In this document: piece by piece, positions 31,461 through 44,752 of the stretch
Layout of the letters: the number at the start of each line of letters is the position of its first letter
Numbering within the stretch: position 1 is the stretch's first letter
Assembly (NCBI GenBank): GCA_947568835.1
Contig: OX387603.1
Location: 8,553,943-8,617,942 of the forward strand
DNA length: 64,000 nt
Source: Protonemura montana
Lineage: Eukaryota; Arthropoda; Insecta; Plecoptera; Nemouridae
Direction of reading: 5' to 3'
Made by a program: the position numbers and the translations under genes
The notes under the pieces: generated by a model
Told to the model about the DNA's origin: nothing
The model's database searches: none
Seen by the model: the letters and a program-made list of their open reading frames with translations, nothing else

Positions 31461-32591
31461 TCAGGGACGTAATCTGTACATCCTTCTTAGCGAACTCATT
31501 CGAGTGATCTCCACGAAGAGCAAGAGTGTTCCAACGACCAACCCACCGACCAGGATGGCGAGGATCGGAGTGACTTGTTCGATAGAGATTCCTTCAAAGT
31601 CAGCTAACTGGCGTCGCGGGTTCTTTGTAATTAGTCGGTTCACCCGAGCGTGGTAGTCGCCGACTTCGATCAGATGTAGAATGCTGTAAATGTTGAAGCC
31701 ATGAGATATTCAATTTATTAGCAATTATTTAAGCATTCAAAGAAAATTAAATATTTCTTTACTAGATCTGTCTAACTAGGAAGGAAAGAAAATACGTCTA
31801 GAGTACTTATAGTTAGGTCTTAGTGTTCATGTCGAACTGAAATAGGGGCATAAACATTCCATAAACTTGCCTTGTCGCAATTGCTGTGCAAATGCTATTG
31901 GCAATTACATTGTATTTCAGTTTTTAGACTTCTTCCTAAAAACTTTCAGTAATTTTAAAACAATGTTACACGTACGTGTAACTTAAAAAAAAAACTTACT
32001 TTTCAGTCAGTGGGCAACAGTCTTTAGATAGAACGATCTGTCTTAAACCGACAGATTAGAAAATAGCACGCAATGTCACGTGGAAGAAAAGAACCACACA
32101 CTACTTACTAGAAGTTGAAAAGTGGTAGATAAGGCAAGTCCTTCCGGAAGAAACCGAAGCTCGCAGTAAAGCTGACAAAAGTTTGCGGAAAATAAGACAG
32201 CTTACAGTCTAAAGAATTCTTTAAGAAGTTTGCTGTCGCAATAGGTGCCATGAACGCGTACTTGGAGTTGCACGTGCGAATAAAACCTTCCGATTGCGAT
32301 GCTGGAAACGACGAGACTTTGATATTCCGGTCGAGAAGGTCCTTCAAAAGTCCTTTCTTAGCCTCCTGGAAAAGATGACATTAGCACAGAAATATGTCAA
32401 ACAAAGTAAACAAATTGAAAGAAATAAAACAGTTTTTTATTGCAATGCTTGATTTCCCGTTGAAAGCAAACTGAACCAGTAGGTGGTTTATAAGAATATC
32501 TTTGATGAATAAAAGTTGATTTGAATTGATTCTTATTATTAAAAAATGGAACGACTCTAGATAGTTACGATTCAGTCACTGGTACGGTGGG

Positions 32592-32637
<46 letters not shown>

Positions 32638-35600
32638 CTCTCTACACATGGTTTTGAAGGGGGTTGGGGTAGTGATGGTCTAAAAGTTACAGATAACTGC
32701 AAATGTATTTATGATCCCACACCATACCACCAATTGTAGTATTATTATTTATTTAACGCTAAAACGCATGTCCTACGGTGCCAAAGAACCTATTTTTATA
32801 TTCACTTAGTATATATACTTTCGCTATGAGTATTGCTGGACTGACTGGAGTTTTAAGTGAAAAATGTCTATTCAAAACATCACCAAAATTTCGAGAACGC
32901 CAGCCCTAAAACCCTTTTTGAAAATGTGAGTTATAAATTATGTCCACCTCTCCTTTTTTTACTCAATTTTCTGACAGCTAATTTACTTTGAATGAACATC
33001 TATTCTCACGAGATATATAATATATTTATTAACAATCAGCTCCGCAATCAATAAAAATTAATTGATCAGCGGAAGCTGGGAAACAATCTATAGTTACTTA
33101 ATTAGTCTTTACTAGTCTTAATTAGTCTTAGTCTTAATTAGACTTTTTCTCTTGATCAGCACTTTAAATTAATTACCTATCCGACAAGACACAAAAACTA
33201 ATGCTTGTGTTATGTCAAACCGAACGCACATATTACAGTAGGCACGTGAAGGTCTCGACCATTTACATATGGGGTCCAAGGTTGCATAGGGCAAATACAC
33301 AGTTTTATTATGGTTTTTAGACTCATGTCTACTTGATTTATCCTTAGCTCTAGTTTTACACAAAAACTATTTGGAATGGGTTTTGAATGCTAAGTAAAGG
33401 ACGACTAAATTTCCCGACGTTTCGTAACATGTACTAGTTACTTCTTCAAGGGTTAAAGCAGTCTACACAGTTCTACACAGTTTTACTTTAATTTTTTCTT
33501 TGTTTTTGTGATTGAATATCGAATTAATTACGTATTTATTTTGCCACACAATACAACACCAAGTAGTAATGCATCTATTTTGAAAACTTTTAAACCGTCA
33601 GAATTTATTGGTATGTTAATTTTTCAACGCAACACTGCTTGCATAGCGACTAAAAAGTTAATTTTTGTCTTACCAGAAAAAAGCGCGCCACGTATGCTCC
33701 TTTCTGCAGCCCCAGCTCATAGGTACCATCCTCCAGTAATCCTTCCAAGCTGTCAAACGGAACCTTCGACTTGATCACAGTGAACGAAGACGTCAGAAAT
33801 GCCGAGTAGCTACTGACTACGATCACAGCGAGCAAGTATACGACAAGATAAACGATCCTCGATGACAACGCCGGAGGGCTCTGGTCATGACTTTGGTTGC
33901 AATAGACGGCGCCGAAGATATAGAAGAAGGCGTCGGACAAGCCAATGGCGTCGGTTTGACAGAACCGGTGTTGGAGGTGATAGACGATGAAGATGATGCC
34001 AGCGATAGCGAGGGTGGTGAACAGGACTGTCAACCAGAGAGAAGGACTGAACGGCGTCAGGAAGTTCGACCATGACACATCGTGGCCGTCCAGCTCGCCG
34101 ATGGAAACGGTGTAGCTAAAGAAAATATTTGAGTTTTAAATCTATCTATTTTTTATAATTTGATGCCTTTTTTATATTGTTATGAAGTGTGTACTGTTCT
34201 ATGCCTGGCTGTCTTAGTAACCCCACGGCTAGACACCAATTGTAATGTTTTTGAGACTAGACACTCACAATTTTAACCGTTGGAAAATTATCGTTTATAA
34301 TCACTTTGGGGCATTTTGGTTGACATTTTCGTCGATTAGAACGTTGGAAAAGAGTTCTATGTGTTTAGCGTCGATTAAGTAGACAATTTTATACATTTTG
34401 TATAAAAGCAAGCGGAAAGGGTTGTAAAGAGACAGACGAATAAAGAAATCAGTCGAAAAGCGTCATGGTAAATCGACAAAGAAAATTACATTATGGAGTG
34501 AAATTAAACCAGTGACCTAAATTACAATGCGCTTACGGAACACTGATTACTGGCGTACAGTATTTGACGACCTCTGCAAACGCAGGATTCGCGGTGAACG
34601 CGTTGATTGCGCAGTCGACTTCCTTCCTCAACACCATGCCGACCATACCGTCCCAGGAACCGTCAGGTTTTTCTATCCCCCAGATCCCTGTAGATGGCGG
34701 TCGGCCATTGAATCTGTTTCACCGAGCAACTTTCTTTTTATGGGTTCTTTTGTACAGTTAAGAATCTTGGTGAGTGCAAAGCCCTTCAATGCAGTCCGAT
34801 TTACAGAAATAAAGATGTGGATTTCATTAATTTTATCTTATTGTAATTGTAGGCAATTCAGAAAAAAAGTGAGCATATAAGAAGCACAACGAACAATTTG
34901 CAAATGGCAGTTTCTTAATGTGCTCTTTTTTGAAATCCTACAATTAAGTGATACACAAATAAACCAAATACACAGAAAAAATTAAGTGCTTTGACCAGAT
35001 GAAGACAGATTTGAGACTGTTAAAAATTTCATTCTGACTCACGTGAAGTTTAACTTGGATTGCAATATCACCCATAGACCACCAAAGGTTCCACCGATAA
35101 TCGAAGATCTGTTCCCCGTAGTCTTTAGCACAATCATTGGTAGATCCTACAGCGCATGGAAAAAGTCTGTAGTGTTATTGCTGTTGATTAGAAACGATAT
35201 GGATAAACCTGTATTATATGCTAGGATATGACTGTCTGTGTTGAGTAAAAAAAATACCTTTATTATACTAAATGCGTAGATTTACTGAAATCATTTACAC
35301 GATAAAAATGAACACCAAACAAAAATGAAACCGTACTTGAATCGAAACAGAGTCGATGACCAGTCCGTGCAGATTGTTTCTCCTGTAATATAATGAGAGG
35401 TCGGATCCTTTGAAGCCCTTATCCTCGTTCCAGGAGCCGAACTCGTATGTTCTCAAGGTCAAGTCCTCAGCCGCCACGCGGTACACTTCCGTCAAGATCA
35501 CCGACTCCTTGTCGTCGCCCTTTTTCTTGCTGAGCGACTGGGCGACAATAAACTCACAGTCGAAAGGGATGTACACGGAGTCGAACGCGGCGTTCAAATT

Positions 35601-36374
35601 TGTATTTTCTTCGAGGAACATTAACCACACTGGGCCAGCTAGTCTCATTTTTTTCGAAATCTTCTGAACAGAATGGAAACCCATATACGAGTACCCTTTG
35701 TATTAATTTGCCAGAACAAATAAGATTTTTTTTATGTTGGTAAAACTTCAATCTTACCGTGACTAAAATGTCCTTTTGGCTGCTATCTGCTTTTCTGGGC
35801 AATACCAACAGCGGTTGGCTGCATGTTTTATGTATTTTACTGTATTTATCTGCAATTGTTGTCAAAGAAATCGTGACAAACATTTGGAGCCTCTTTGATA
35901 GGTGAACTGATTTTATTTTCAACTCCGCACTTTCTTCGAATCCTAGGGCAAAATGGAAGGGACGCTTCATTACAGAACATTATCTTGGCTACAGGCATTG
36001 TTGCATTTTATTTTACAATTATATTACAGTGTCCAGCTTTAAGAGGCTGATTTTCTCACTTTTTGATATAAATAATATATATAAATAATTTTTAAGATCA
36101 CTTTTTGATCGTTTATTTATAAAAATATTTGGAAAAACCGTACGATTTATCAGTGCACCGATGCTTTTTGAAAACGTGTGGTGAAGTATAATTTACTGGT
36201 CATTTGCTTGCATCGCCAATTTCCCAAATACTTACGATTTTGCACTAACAGTACGACGCAATTGCAATGAAAGTGCTTTCGAATGCCTTCCAGTACGCTA
36301 AGTTCCGACACCTGGCTCACAGCGTTGATGTTTACAGTCAAAAAAAAGAACAAAGAAAATGACTGTAACCGCAT
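31461..36374 (-). CDS. Ionotropic receptor IR-C (8 exons, 616 aa), mosaic
   Basis: Third IR with the same exon plan: 36374-36236, 35942-35758, 35660-35337, 35146-35043, 34713-34537, 34115-33674, 32365-32109, 31683-31461. Exons 2-6 have exactly the lengths of IR-A and IR-B. All frames are open. Exon 1 has a signal peptide (MRLQSFSLFFFLTV); an ATG at 36425 could extend it. Exons 1, 4, 5, 7 and 8 are strongly diverged from IR-A/B (by eye roughly 30-55 percent identity), for instance exon 4 DLPMIVLKTTGN against DHPMIFVRKEGN. Exon 6 (M1, pore, M3 and start of S2) and the centre of exon 3 are almost identical to them, also at DNA level. M4 lies in IEQVTPILAILVGGLVVGTL. Exon 3 has a CAGAAG tandem acceptor, so one extra lysine is possible (start 35663). 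The S1 arginine position reads AFAEVV. Confidence 0.9.
32593..32637 (+). repeat. poly-G run (45 G)
   Basis: Longest homopolymer in the window, on the plus strand in the intron between IR-C exons 6 and 7. The length may be approximate because such runs are hard to sequence. Confidence 0.85.
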
Positions 36375-36818
36375 CTTCTGGAATGCGATTGGAGAGAAGC
36401 TGTATTTACCCAAAACTCCCCTCACTCTCTATTCGATATCACTCATAGATATTTTTATTTTTATTAAAATTTAACGCAGAGTTCCTTAAAGTATGCATTA
36501 GAAATATAAATGCATGAACACTAACGTTTTATCAAGTGATATACTCTACATAATTACATATTTTCAAGTGAGCATAGTTCTTCACGAACATACAGTCAAA
36601 AATAAACTTGCGTGACACTCGATTCAATATTCCACCGAACGATTTTGTGTGTAACAAATACTCTTTTGATAGTTATCAGACATTTTTGACAGCACGATTT
36701 ATGTGGGGACTGTTCAGAATTTAGGCACACCAATTGCATGATTAAAACATCTAAGCTGTCAATTTTTCTGCAGCAAAAAGTCTTGTCAGTGTTGCATTGA
36801 CAGTTCAACTACAAGAAG
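36375..36818. other. short intergenic region between CYP4-2 and IR-C
   Basis: Only about 445 bases separate the CYP4-2 stop codon from the IR-C start, on the same strand. It must hold the CYP4-2 3' UTR and the IR-C proximal promoter. A minus-strand AATAAA near 36459-36454 lies only 80 bases before the IR-C ATG. Confidence 0.5.
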
Positions 36819-39800
36819 TCAAATCGCAGACTTCGCTCGATCCCTTGCAACAATCCTGATGGGGATCCCCGACTTTGCAACGAGGACCATTTCATCGGCC
36901 AGTGCCAGAGTCGGCGTCTCGGTGCCCGGAAGAATCCGGAAGTGGTGAAGCACGTGGACCATGATCGTTTTCATCTCCATCATTGCTTGCCTTTGTCCTT
37001 TATACACAGAAATAATATTCTATTTTAGGGATTTTCTTGTTACAGTATTCTCAGTTTCAACATAGAAACATATTCGAACGCTATTTCAGTAGCTTTGCGC
37101 GGATAAGCCTCGATATTTAAAATTGCAGCTAAATGGGAAATACTATGTTTAGAGCAGAACAAGCTTTAAACAACGACTTCTTTTCGGCAAGCTCTGGAAA
37201 AAAGTAATTTAATAAAAGCTCTTTGCAATGTAAAAAGTATAATAAGCGGATCTTACTGATTGTAAATTTGGTTGAGTAGGAAATGTTTTGAATGATGTTT
37301 TTGAAAATTAAAGCTGCAAACACAATATTATACCGGAAAGATTTTGTCGAAATCAAAGCTACATTTTGGCTCGCAAGGGTTTTCCTCGCCTTGCCTCGCT
37401 ACCAGTATCGCGTAGATCATAAAAAAATGAAACTAGTGAATTGTTACTTTACCAATGCAGTTACGAGGCCCAGCACTGAAAGGGAGGAACGCATACGGAT
37501 GTCGATTGACACAATTTTCAGGAAGAAATCGATCAGGATCGAACTTCTCTGGGTCTGGATAAGTGTGTGGATTTTTGTGAGCCGCCGCGATCGAAACGAC
37601 TAGAGTACACCCTTTCGGAGCTATTTTTCCATCTGAAAGGGACAGGCATTACAATGGTTCTCCAAGCTCTTAAAATGAGCTCTAGGACGACTACCAATAC
37701 AAACCTGCTAGTTCCAAATCTTCGTTTATTTTCCGGGAAATAAATGGAGCTATTGTGAACTTCCTTAAGGATTCCTTGATCACCTGATCAAGATATCTGA
37801 ACTCGTGCAAGATTTTGGGGGTCAGCACATCATCTCTTTCTGGAAACACCTCTTGAATCTCCTGAAATACCTTGTCCTGGAGCAACAAAATTACATCATG
37901 GTGGGTACTGGCTCTGTACAGACATTTTATTAGAAGCCCTGCACTATGAAAAAACTTAAATCCCACTAACGAATAAAAAAGAGTTGAAATGTACTTAAAT
38001 ATGTTCCTAGAGATTCAAAGTAAAATGGTTTTTGCTGAAACACAGTTGATATGCCTCTAGTCAAACCGGCCTTATCGATAATGTCTTACCTGGATATCTT
38101 GGTGCCATGAGAGCAGCCAGAGGGTAAAACACACCGTCGCTGCAGAAGATTCAAAACCCTGAAAAAAGTAGCGAACGTACGTTTCAATGAAACTTGTGTG
38201 AGTGGGGGGGGGGGGGGGGGGGGGGGCATCCCCCCATAAGTTGCGAAACATCTGGAAAATTAGTGGTCTTACTTAGCATTCAAAAATCCAGTTCTTAATT
38301 ATTTTTTTCAAAACTAGTGCTAAGGTTAAATAATGTAGACATGCGACAGACTTAATTCTATTGTTACTTACCGCAAATAAAAGGGTAGAAACCTCTTCCC
38401 TAATGATCTCGTCTGTTATTTCTGACCCTGGCAAGGAAGCTTCGTTAAGCATAAGATCAATGAACACCAGCCGCTTCTTAACGCCGTCTTCGGTCTGATC
38501 GTTGTTGCACCCTAACTGCTTGCCCTTTCTCATCTCTTCTCGTCGGGTCTTGATCACCTGGACACCAAAATACTCTTACATCGGCTCTCTCAGAGTCCAG
38601 TTGCAAGGACACCTATCCGTCATCTTGTACTTCCAACACACTATGGCTGCTCCGCAAGTATACGTTGTAGAACCACTGAGTTTATAGGTATAGTCAGAGT
38701 CTGAGCGCTGTCTTCGGGGAGAATGCCGACCAATGGTTCCTATACGGAGAGAAATGGTTGTCGCCAAGAGATGGAACCATCGTTTCATTTTGTATTTATA
38801 GCAGATTCCTAGTATTTGAGACTGGTATACGCTGAATGAATCATGCGAAATTTGATTCTAATTTAAAATGCTTGCATTGTAAAGTGTATTTTATTATTAG
38901 GCTCACTAATAACCTCTCAAAAATTGGTGCCCAGCCTGTGACCAAACCATATGTCTGATCAAATATTCTAAAATAAAAAATCTTCTCCAATTTTTGACCA
39001 ATTAATTCAGTTGGTTGGAGAAGCACCTGCACCAGGTGGAGATCGGGGTTTGAGTCCCTTGTTGGGCACACATATTTAAGAGGTTATTAGTGTTCCTAAT
39101 AATAATACAATTCAACCTAAACGTATTAAATACGCGTACCGATATTTTCAGTTGTGAGTCACGCTTAACTTAGGCGTGCCATGCAACCACCTCTTCTCTA
39201 AAAACATGAACAATGGAACATGCAATGGAAAACAACACATTTTTTGCGGTACGATTTAGGGTGCTAAGCATACCATCTTTATGAAATATTCGTTCACCAT
39301 TAGAACGGCTTCAACTCACTTTGTTTGTGATGTCATTGAGTATCTTTAGCGACTTGTCGTGCACCTTCTTCGTCGAGGATAAATTGAACAGAAAGTCGGG
39401 ACCCAACCATGGGGTAATGGATCTCTTCATAAAGATGTCCACTTGACTGTGGACAAATATCGGTTGCTTGCATTGGTTTGATAGGTCTGACTGCAGCTGA
39501 CAACACGTCTTCTGACAATGCTCAGATGTCAAGTTTACTCGTTTTAATGCCTTAGCTTACAGGTGAACTTTTGTCTGTACCACGTGAAAAGATTTACTTA
39601 TAGGGCATAAGAGTTGGTTGTCAGATTGTGGAATTGAACGTCTCCAGATCAGATATTGTAATAACGGCTATTTTTTATTTACTTACTCTTGTACGGCTTG
39701 AAGTATCTCCACTCCGGATCCATTCTGCGCGTTAATTTTGTATCCCATAGCCGTTTCTAAAGAAAATTATATCAATAAATGTCAGACAATATAAACAAAG

Positions 39801-42800
39801 CCATTGAAATCACAAAGTTTTCTTTATACCAGCTCTGTCCATCCACAACGCATTGGATAGCTGTAATCCAAATTTCTTATAGTTCAAATATTGGCAACAG
39901 TAGTGCAACTGCAGCACATTAAAACTGGTTTCAAAATGGTGGGATATTTTTACTTTTGAATAAGTGTTCTCATTTCACCTGTTTCAAAATATTTGAATCG
40001 GTTACTACGACTTCTAATTATTTTTTTTCTCGTGTGTACACACGATGCACAAAGAAAGCTTAAGCCCACATGCGAGAAGGTGTCCAGCAGTCTTAGAACT
40101 CCACTTAAGATGGCGCCAAAAATGGGACACGGCTACAAAGAGGGCTGGTTTAAAAACTCCTAGATTTTTTTTTTCCGTTACACCCGTAAGAAACTTGCAG
40201 GTATTAGCCGTGGCTTTTATTTTTTAAGGTCTTAATTTAACCTTGAATTTCGGGTTCTACGGAATCTTCCAGGTTCCAGATCTGGCTTCAGTTCCGGTTG
40301 GGGCCTCTGGTCATTTATTTCATTACAATTTTTTTTTTTTTACAGTTGAATGGATTGAAATGAAACGAAATGGGCAATTTTTTCCAATGCTAAAAATAGT
40401 AACAAAGGCAGGCCTCTTATAGCATTCCATTCCATTCCATTCAACTGAAAAAAAGGTAACAGTATCGCACTACTGGTTGCAAAATTCCACCGAAAATTAA
40501 TGAAAATAATAATTTGAGCATGCACGCTACCTAAAACAATGTCCAGTGTGCAAGGGGCCAGATATGGAGAGACATCAAATGCGGCTCCGTCGACTTCCTT
40601 CTGCAATTTCCTCACAAGTATTTTAGCGTTGGCGTTGAAAGTGTCGACGAAATTTTCCAGGAGCTTGATGTGGTACGCTGGAGTCAGTAGCTTCCGTCGG
40701 ATACGCCATTTTTCAGCTGCAAATCATCACGGTCGAATTGCCTGATTGAAATTTTAAGGCCTTACGACCTTGAGAATTTACCCAAAGCCTTAAAAAAACA
40801 CATCAGGCGATGGTCAGAAGCATGAACCTTAGGACACAGCATCTACGCTGGTCTTAACAAAGCTTTGTCAACATTGTGTTTAAACAATCTGGCCAGAAAA
40901 GTATGACTAATAACTGACCAAAAAAAAAACAGATAAAAAAAAATTAAATTGTTAAAAATTCTTTGAATTTTATTTGTTGATCTTTGTGTGGAAACTTTCA
41001 TTTAAAATATGCTTACCGTCGCAGATGAAAAGTGAACGACCTAACCATGGTATGAGTTTTTTGTACAGAAAACCTTTATCGACCGAGATCTTGCTCCCCA
41101 AGACAATCTGTGGGAACAATCAGAGAATTAAGTACATTTTATTTATAAAGGGCTTCGACTGGCCTGCACCAGCGCGGGTTTTAATGTCATATCTCTGTCA
41201 TGCAGATAGGCCATGCTTTCTACCTGGTTGCACCAGCTCCGAGAGAGAGAGCGCTCCCACCCGAACACGTGTTAATTAGCTGTCAATGCATTAAGGGGGA
41301 TCATACGGAATGTGAAAATCTACATTAGAGCAAGTATTGTTGCTTGGCTTTCTTCTCACGTATTGCTGAGTCACTAATAAAAGATTTGGAAAATTATTCT
41401 GCCGGAAATTTGTGGGACACTCGAAAAAACAAAATCTTTTTGGTGTCGCCTTCGGTTTTCCGAGAGGGATTGAGTAATTTGCGATTTTTTTTTACATCTA
41501 CAATACCGATCTTGAGAGAAAAAAACGTTTTCAAACATTTTACTTACCTAATTCCAAACAAAATTATTGTTTTTTTCTTGGTGTTAAAATGAGTCTAAAA
41601 CTCCGCCTGTGATCTCACCGAAATCTCACCAGTAAATACAGTTTTGATGGCAATAATTTGTTATTATATGCCCTACAGCAAGAAAATTTCAGAAATTTTA
41701 GTCTTATCTCGATCAGAAAAATACTGTCAATGAAACCGAAGTCCGCGTAAGTCGGCGTACATTCCGTACAGTAGCTACCAACAGCGAGTCCGGGCGAGTC
41801 GCTCAGATCCCTCCAAACAGCGGAGTGGGGAAACCCATTAATCGGCTTAATTTATTTTCTAGTTACACCGTCGAAATTCTTAGTGAAAGGAAAGTGCACC
41901 GAGAGTGACCGAGAGTTCGAAAATGTGAAATTTGCATTGGGGAAGAGTCACATGACCAATCGAACACGCAGATCGCCCCCAGTGCACGCCGGGGCGAACA
42001 TGCTTTACCTACTTCTCACTCCACACGTATGATGTTCTTGAATGTTGCACAGATATATGCAGAATAATAACTTCTCTATTCACTCACCTCAAAGTTCTCG
42101 GGGTCGTCAAGAATAATTATGGAGTTAAGGGGTCCAAGCCACACTTTGTATGGCTGCCACTTGTACTTATTACTGAGAACTGTTACGTTGTCGTGAAGCT
42201 CTGTCAAACATAATGAAATATTTCGAAAAGAAAAAAGACAAAATTAAACCTAAAGTGTGATTTCTAAAAGAGGTCCTATACAGTAGTGATGTTGAATCAT
42301 CTTTACACGCGTTTCCCCGTGTGAACTTCGGAAAATTTGAAGTTATTTTTGCAAGACATGAAACATAAATGTTATATATTGCGTTAATTCCAAAACAAAA
42401 AAAATGTCAGAAGACACTAAAAATGGCGCGCGTATTAAAAAGTGCAAGACTCTTCTGATTTAATACTGATGTTTTAGATACTTGAGAATTTTTAATAATA
42501 TTGGCTCCCAATTGGTGCCCAAAAGTGGGATTTTTTAAAATGTTTCTGTGTGCCCAAATGTGTTCACCTAATTTTCCCTCTTTCCGAAAACTTGACGCAT
42601 AACCCAAAACAAGTTCGTGATTTTCAAAAAGCCAGCTAGCAAGGATTTGCCAAATTATTCTTACGATCAGATTTTAACTAAAACTGTAGGTACAGCATAA
42701 AATTGTTTTTGGGCTCAAGCTATGAAGCTTCAAATATTTGTAGTTACACTAACTCGCTGGTGGAAACTAATTATTAGTACAATTCAATCTTACCAGTTGA

Positions 42801-42965
42801 ATTCCACCCCAACGAATGGGCACTTCCGATGATAGGATATGCAAACGGGCCTGGAAACTTGTCGACCATCCGCTGGTAGCGCGTGCACCTTCTCAAGAGC
42901 CACCACAAGGCGATCGCCGACAGCGAAATCAAAAACTTCTCCCACATTGTTCTCAATAACTGCAA
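36819..42965 (-). CDS. Cytochrome P450, CYP4 family, gene 2, altered I-helix (11 exons, 514 aa)
   Basis: Exons: 42965-42794, 42200-42088, 41107-41017, 40716-40531, 39756-39687, 39446-39320, 38557-38372, 38158-38090, 37876-37705, 37632-37453, 36997-36819. All junctions are in phase and there is no internal stop; 514 residues, or 507 if the second ATG (42944, [10 protein letters not shown]) is used. Hinge KFPGP, CYP4-type [12 protein letters not shown]-helix ESLR (373-376) and haem loop [10 protein letters not shown] with Cys454 are present, so it should bind haem. The CYP4 I-helix signature is changed: where paralogues read FEGHDTT this gene reads FAGFESS (residues 314-320). The Glu that CYP4 enzymes use to bond haem is Ala, and the Asp-Thr pair is Glu-Ser. 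After the K-helix the usual RLYPSVP is KFTIAP, and the last exon has [10 protein letters not shown] for [10 protein letters not shown]. Hinge and exon 10 group it with CYP4-3. Function likely shifted. Confidence 0.92.
38204..38226 (+). repeat. poly-G run (23 G)
   Basis: Plus-strand G run in the intron between CYP4-2 exons 7 and 8, followed within a few bases by a run of C. Confidence 0.85.
38884..39113. repeat. inverted pair of tRNA-derived SINEs
   Basis: The right part (38993-39113, plus) has a tRNA-like head with AGGTGGAGATCGGGGTTTGA around the B box and ends AGTGTTCCTAATAATAAT. The left part (38884-38945) is the same 3' region inverted (TTTATTATTAGGCTCACTAA). It sits in the intron between CYP4-2 exons 6 and 7 and repeats the arrangement seen in CYP4-1 intron 1. 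Confidence 0.65.
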
Positions 42966-44752
42966 AATTAAAATGAATTCGATCCACTTTTAATAAAATT
43001 CGCCCATAACAGCTAACGTGCAATAAAGGTGTGTCTGCCATTATTTGTTGGTGATTCTCATCCTGAATGGAAGATGGAAGATTGGTTATGGAAGATTGCT
43101 TTGTCAAAGCTAGTGCTAGTCGTGGGAGCGGAAATTAATCACACAAAATTTTTCTTTCAATTATTACTACTCACGCACACTCGCACTGAACCTTTTCTCC
43201 ATGTCACGCTCACGCACACTCACGCAATACGAAATCAAGGGATGCGTCAGGCACGTTGTTACGGTATTGAAAACGAGTCATATATTTATTTTTAAAACAT
43301 TCTCGAAATCTGAAGCATGACTCTAAGCAAAAGAAAAAATCGAAATTCTGCAAGTAGTTTTGCAAATATTATGCAATATTTTGAATAATATACGATAATA
43401 GAAAAAAACGCAAATCATTCTTCAACCTCGCACAATCTCTCAAAAAGTCCAAGAGATCCAAATCTGTTCTCAAATTTATGTCAGACACCTACTCACCTAA
43501 TTACTTACTACATAACAATACTTATTTGGTGAAAACAAATCCTTGTGGAGGTGCGCTACGGTTTATTTGATTGCTTCGAGTATTTAACTGTCCAACGACT
43601 TCTAATAAGAAAAAAGTTATTTATTTTTCGCCCGCCGTCAACTGACTTTTCACATCACCTAGCAGGAATACAATCGTAATTATCACTTGATAATTTGCAG
43701 TACTTTAAATTATACGACAAGAATAATTAATCAGTTCACATGACATATTTGATCCATCATAATAATGATCGATTAGCAAACCTAATCGCATAATACTGGC
43801 ATGATATCCGGAAACCATTTAATCGGTTTTAATGGAAATAACAGAATAATAATAATAATAATGATAATTATTATTGTTTTATTATTGATGAAAATAATGT
43901 CCTGTCTACAGTTAATGGACGACCACAAGATCACAAAACAACAAAAACAAATCGACACGCGAAAAACGAAAAACGAAGAAACAATTAAAAAAATAAAAAC
44001 CTAGTGGTCATGTAGTCTTAATAGTGGATACTTAGCTCGCAAAATCTTAAACGCGATCTACAGGCAGCCAGTCAAGATATCGCATCCACAAAAGAGACTA
44101 CAAAACTCATAAGCCTTAGCCTCCAATAACACGCAATTGCTCTACATTGAATTAAGAATTCTTCCCATTTTATTCCTCACTGTTAACAACTAAACGTGCA
44201 ACGGAACCCCTGAATTATTTCAGGGATGATATAGGACAAGACCAGCTATCGAACTGCTATAGTACAGAATTTTTGCCCAGCTTTAAAAAAAAGCCAACAA
44301 TTACAAAAAAATTGACCTTGATTTACTTGCGTGAAAACGTAGGAGGGGTACCTCCTTGAATTTTTCACAGAAGAGAGAGTACGTGACAAGCTAGTGATCC
44401 GTAATAGTCTTAATTTTTGGCCCAGTCCTGGACAAAAAAAGGCTGACATTTACAAAAATTTGGTTTTCATTTGAATTTTTCACAAAATGTAAACATTTTC
44501 CGTGTGCTGAAAATGGCTGGCGGAAATTATCGTTGTAGAGAGAATACTTTCAGTTATTCCAGCTATTTTTTTTTTTAATACAAGAATTCCAGCTTATAAC
44601 TTGTACATCTAGTTTACGATGGGGCCCTCCTTTGCTATTCAAATATTTGTTATTTTCATGAACCTGTCGACTTAACTCGAAGGCAAGCTGAATAGGTCGC
44701 TTCTCCACCTACATCATCCGACTGTACCGAAGTCGAATCCTGTTCCGAAAAA
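42966..44752. other. 5' flank of CYP4-2
   Basis: Presumed promoter region of CYP4-2, then AT-rich DNA with a short run of AATAAT around 43845-43870. No coding exon is supported. Confidence 0.4.
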
